The translations under genes and the position numbers were made by a program. From positions 1-22,807 of the forward strand of contig JACPPX010000077.1 in assembly GCA_016190785.1 (NCBI GenBank): a stretch of 22,807 bases of DNA, given 5' to 3'. A model generated the notes under the pieces. That model was not told the DNA's origin and searched no databases. It saw only the letters and a program-made list of their open reading frames with translations. This stretch comes from Chloroflexota bacterium (lineage in GTDB: Bacteria; Chloroflexota; Anaerolineae; UBA7937; JACPPX01). Below, in pieces: positions 21,354 through 22,807 of this stretch; positions within the stretch are counted from its first letter, which is position 1, and each line of letters opens with the position of its first letter.

Positions 21354-22386
21354 CCCTCGCTCCCGGCCCTGGGCTCCGCCGCGAGTGAAGGCTAAGCGCC
21401 GCAACCTGGGAGTGCCCGCTTTCTGGGTGCTGGCTCTCTCTTTGTTTTTCCTCTCCGCCGGGGCGGTAACCGGATACGAGTTCCGCCTGGAAGGTAGTGC
21501 TCTGGCTGAGACTTTCTTTTCTTGGTTGCCCGGCGGGGAAAATACTTCGCCTACCGGGGATACACCAGGTGATTTGCTTCCCGGCCAAGATCCTGGGGAG
21601 CAAGGTCAGTTCAATATTTTGATTCTAGGGAGCGATGCCCGGCCGGGTGAAAGTGCAAGCAGGACAGATACTATCATGGCTCTGGTCATCAACTCCCAAG
21701 CCAAGAAGGCAGTGCTTATCTCCATCCCTCGCGATCTCTGGGTCTCGATCCCCAGGATAGGGGAGGGGCGAATTAATACTGCTTATCACTATGGCGAGTT
21801 GTATGACTATTCCGGAGGTGGGGTGGCATTGGCTGAGGAATCAGTAGAAGCAGTGTTGGGAATTTCCTTCACCCAATATGTGCGGATCAACTTTGCCGGG
21901 TTTATCCGAGGGGTAGATCTTTTAGGAGGAGTGGAGATCGAGGTGCCCCAGGACATTTGGGATCCTCTCTATCCCGATGAGAATTATGGTTACGAGCCGT
22001 TATTCATCCCTGCCGGGCGGCAATATATGGATGGTGAGACTTTGCTCAAGTATGTGCGCACCCGATATGGAGGAGACGATTTTGATCGCATCCGCCGGCA
22101 ACAGCAGGCTCTCCGCGCCTTGGCCCAGAAAGCCATCAGTCTGGACCTTCTCCCCCGACTCCCCGAGCTGCTCAACACTGGCCTGGACCTGATGGAGACG
22201 GATTTGGGACCCATGGAAATATTGAGTTTGGCCCAACTGGGGATGGAAATCGGGCTCGAGGGTCTGGAGATGAGAGCATTGGATGAGTCCTTCACCACCT
22301 TCTATGTAACTCCCGACGGGGCGCAAGTTTTGCTGCCTGATTACGCCAAGATCCATTCTTTTATGGCCTCGCTATTCGCAGAGTAG
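21337..22386 (+). CDS. LytR-CpsA-Psr (LCP) family cell-wall ligase
   Basis: 349 residues with this start. A basic N-terminus and one transmembrane anchor (about 34-50) precede the extracytoplasmic LCP domain (about 90-290). Family residues visible: ILGSDARPG, RTDTIM, ISIPRDLWV, GRINTAYHYG, VDLLGGVEIEV and YVRTRYGGDDFDRIRRQQ. LCP enzymes transfer undecaprenyl-phosphate-linked polymers onto peptidoglycan. The start is uncertain: ATG 21337 has GGAGG only one base away, ATG 21325 has none; both overlap the end of the SpoIID fusion by 17-29 bases, implying translational coupling. It is the last gene of the locus, followed by a strong terminator. Confidence 0.93.
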   Translation: MRSTASPRSRPWAPPRVKAKRRNLGVPAFWVLALSLFFLSAGAVTGYEFRLEGSALAETFFSWLPGGENTSPTGDTPGDLLPGQDPGEQGQFNILILGSDARPGESASRTDTIMALVINSQAKKAVLISIPRDLWVSIPRIGEGRINTAYHYGELYDYSGGGVALAEESVEAVLGISFTQYVRINFAGFIRGVDLLGGVEIEVPQDIWDPLYPDENYGYEPLFIPAGRQYMDGETLLKYVRTRYGGDDFDRIRRQQQALRALAQKAISLDLLPRLPELLNTGLDLMETDLGPMEILSLAQLGMEIGLEGLEMRALDESFTTFYVTPDGAQVLLPDYAKIHSFMASLFAE

Positions 22387-22439
22387 GAGGCTGCAAAGAA
22401 AGGAGGGTAGGATATCGAGAAGCCGTTGACTCCAACTAT

Positions 22440-22472
22440 GAGGAGGTGGGCATATGTCCACCTCCTCTTTTT
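22440..22472 (+). terminator. Rho-independent terminator ending the main locus
   Basis: GAGGAGGTGG, loop GCATATGT, CCACCTCCTC form a perfect 10-bp stem followed by TTTTT. It closes the + strand block after the LCP gene. The minus-strand side lacks a U-run, so it would serve the convergent SH3 gene only weakly. Confidence 0.92.
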
Positions 22473-22497
22473 GCGAGCATTTGGGTTGCAATGATGT

Positions 22498-22807
22498 TTA
22501 GTCGACTGGAGCAAGAAAGTCGCCGGCCACCCAACCGGTTCCGCCTTCGAAGGAGACCTGCCACCAAGTGTAGCCATCGGCGAGTTGCGGCCCGCCCCGA
22601 ATTTGGAGGACGGTGCCCTCAGAGATGAGGATCAGCGAGGGATTGGAGAGGCCGGGGCCGGAGCGGAGAAGAAGTCCTTGGGTACCGGTCCCCTGGACGC
22701 GGACGATGCTCCCCCAGGTGAAGCCCGGCGTCGGCTCTGTCGATACCGGTGCTATAGGCTGCACTGCGGTGAGGAGCGTGGGATCCAAGCCGCGGGCGGC
22801 AATATAC
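22498..22807 (-). CDS. SH3b-domain protein, N-terminus beyond the window (partial)
   Basis: The minus-strand frame ends with TAA at 22500-22498 and stays open to the right edge, reading YIAARGLDPTLL before an internal TTG that could be mistaken for the start. About 103 residues are visible. The C-terminal ~70 residues are a bacterial SH3 (SH3_3-type) domain: LLLRSGPGL, ISEGTVLQIRGGP, WWQVSFEGGTGWVAGDFL. Such domains bind cell-wall peptides and are often appended to exported hydrolases. The upstream part is too short to identify. It converges on the LCP gene and is a separate transcription unit. Confidence 0.85.
   Translation of the reverse strand, partial: YIAARGLDPTLLTAVQPIAPVSTEPTPGFTWGSIVRVQGTGTQGLLLRSGPGLSNPSLILISEGTVLQIRGGPQLADGYTWWQVSFEGGTGWVAGDFLAPVD

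Noticed and set aside
1..22807. CRISPR arrays, tRNA/rRNA genes, transposases or integrases
   Set aside because: No regularly spaced direct repeats outside the TPR coding repeats, no cloverleaf or rRNA-like sequence, and no transposase or integrase motifs were found on either strand.

Overview
The window is a 22.8 kb piece of a fairly GC-rich bacterial genome. It looks like a monoderm-type lineage, most likely Chloroflexota (Anaerolineae-like), but this is inference from style rather than from a marker gene. The clues are a LysM lipoprotein with a TPTPTAT-type linker after the lipobox, a CARDB-bearing secreted amidase, a clan CD (C25/caspase-like) protease, an LCP cell-wall ligase, a MraZ, and no outer-membrane genes. 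No rRNA, tRNA, CRISPR array or insertion sequence is visible.

Left flank (1-2750): an accessory patchwork. It holds a HEPN-like protein (33-584), a membrane pentapeptide-repeat protein (651-1502), a truncated 37-codon paralogue (1581-1694) of the gene at 2028-2666, a small hypothetical (1732-1956) and the intact 212-residue hypothetical. Two copies of a short palindromic repeat with CCCGAC/GTCGGG arms flank the intact gene, which ends in a clean rho-independent terminator.

Control region (2724-3016): contains a palindromic repeat element, a tandem TTGGGGAATTTTCC operator-like pair, a 9-bp inverted repeat and a textbook sigma-54 (-24/-12) promoter, TGGCACGATTCTTGCA, about 40 bp before the first gene of the main locus.

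Main locus (3017-22386, all on the + strand, mostly tight or overlapping): receiver-only response regulator; two-TM small membrane protein; 2192-residue NACHT-type STAND NTPase with a huge TPR array; TPR plus C25/caspase-like protease; DivIVA-like coiled coil; MraZ; secreted PGRP-type amidase with Ig/CARDB domains; FtsZ with an altered catalytic T7 loop (Asp to His); a 78-residue protein that is a free-standing copy of the protease's C-terminal domain; a 44-residue TTG-initiated glycine-zipper membrane peptide; LysM lipoprotein; a fusion of TIM barrel, SpoIID and a degenerate second TIM barrel; and an LCP protein. A strong terminator at 22440-22472 ends the block. A convergent SH3b-domain gene, cut by the window edge, follows.

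Working interpretation (inference): a sigma-54-controlled unit that couples a sensory STAND ATPase and a caspase-like protease to a dedicated septum and cell-wall remodelling set (FtsZ variant, MraZ, coiled coil, amidase, SpoIID transglycosylase, LysM, LCP). It could be a differentiation or programmed-lysis system. The shared domain between the protease C-terminus and the small protein next to ftsZ physically ties the two halves together.
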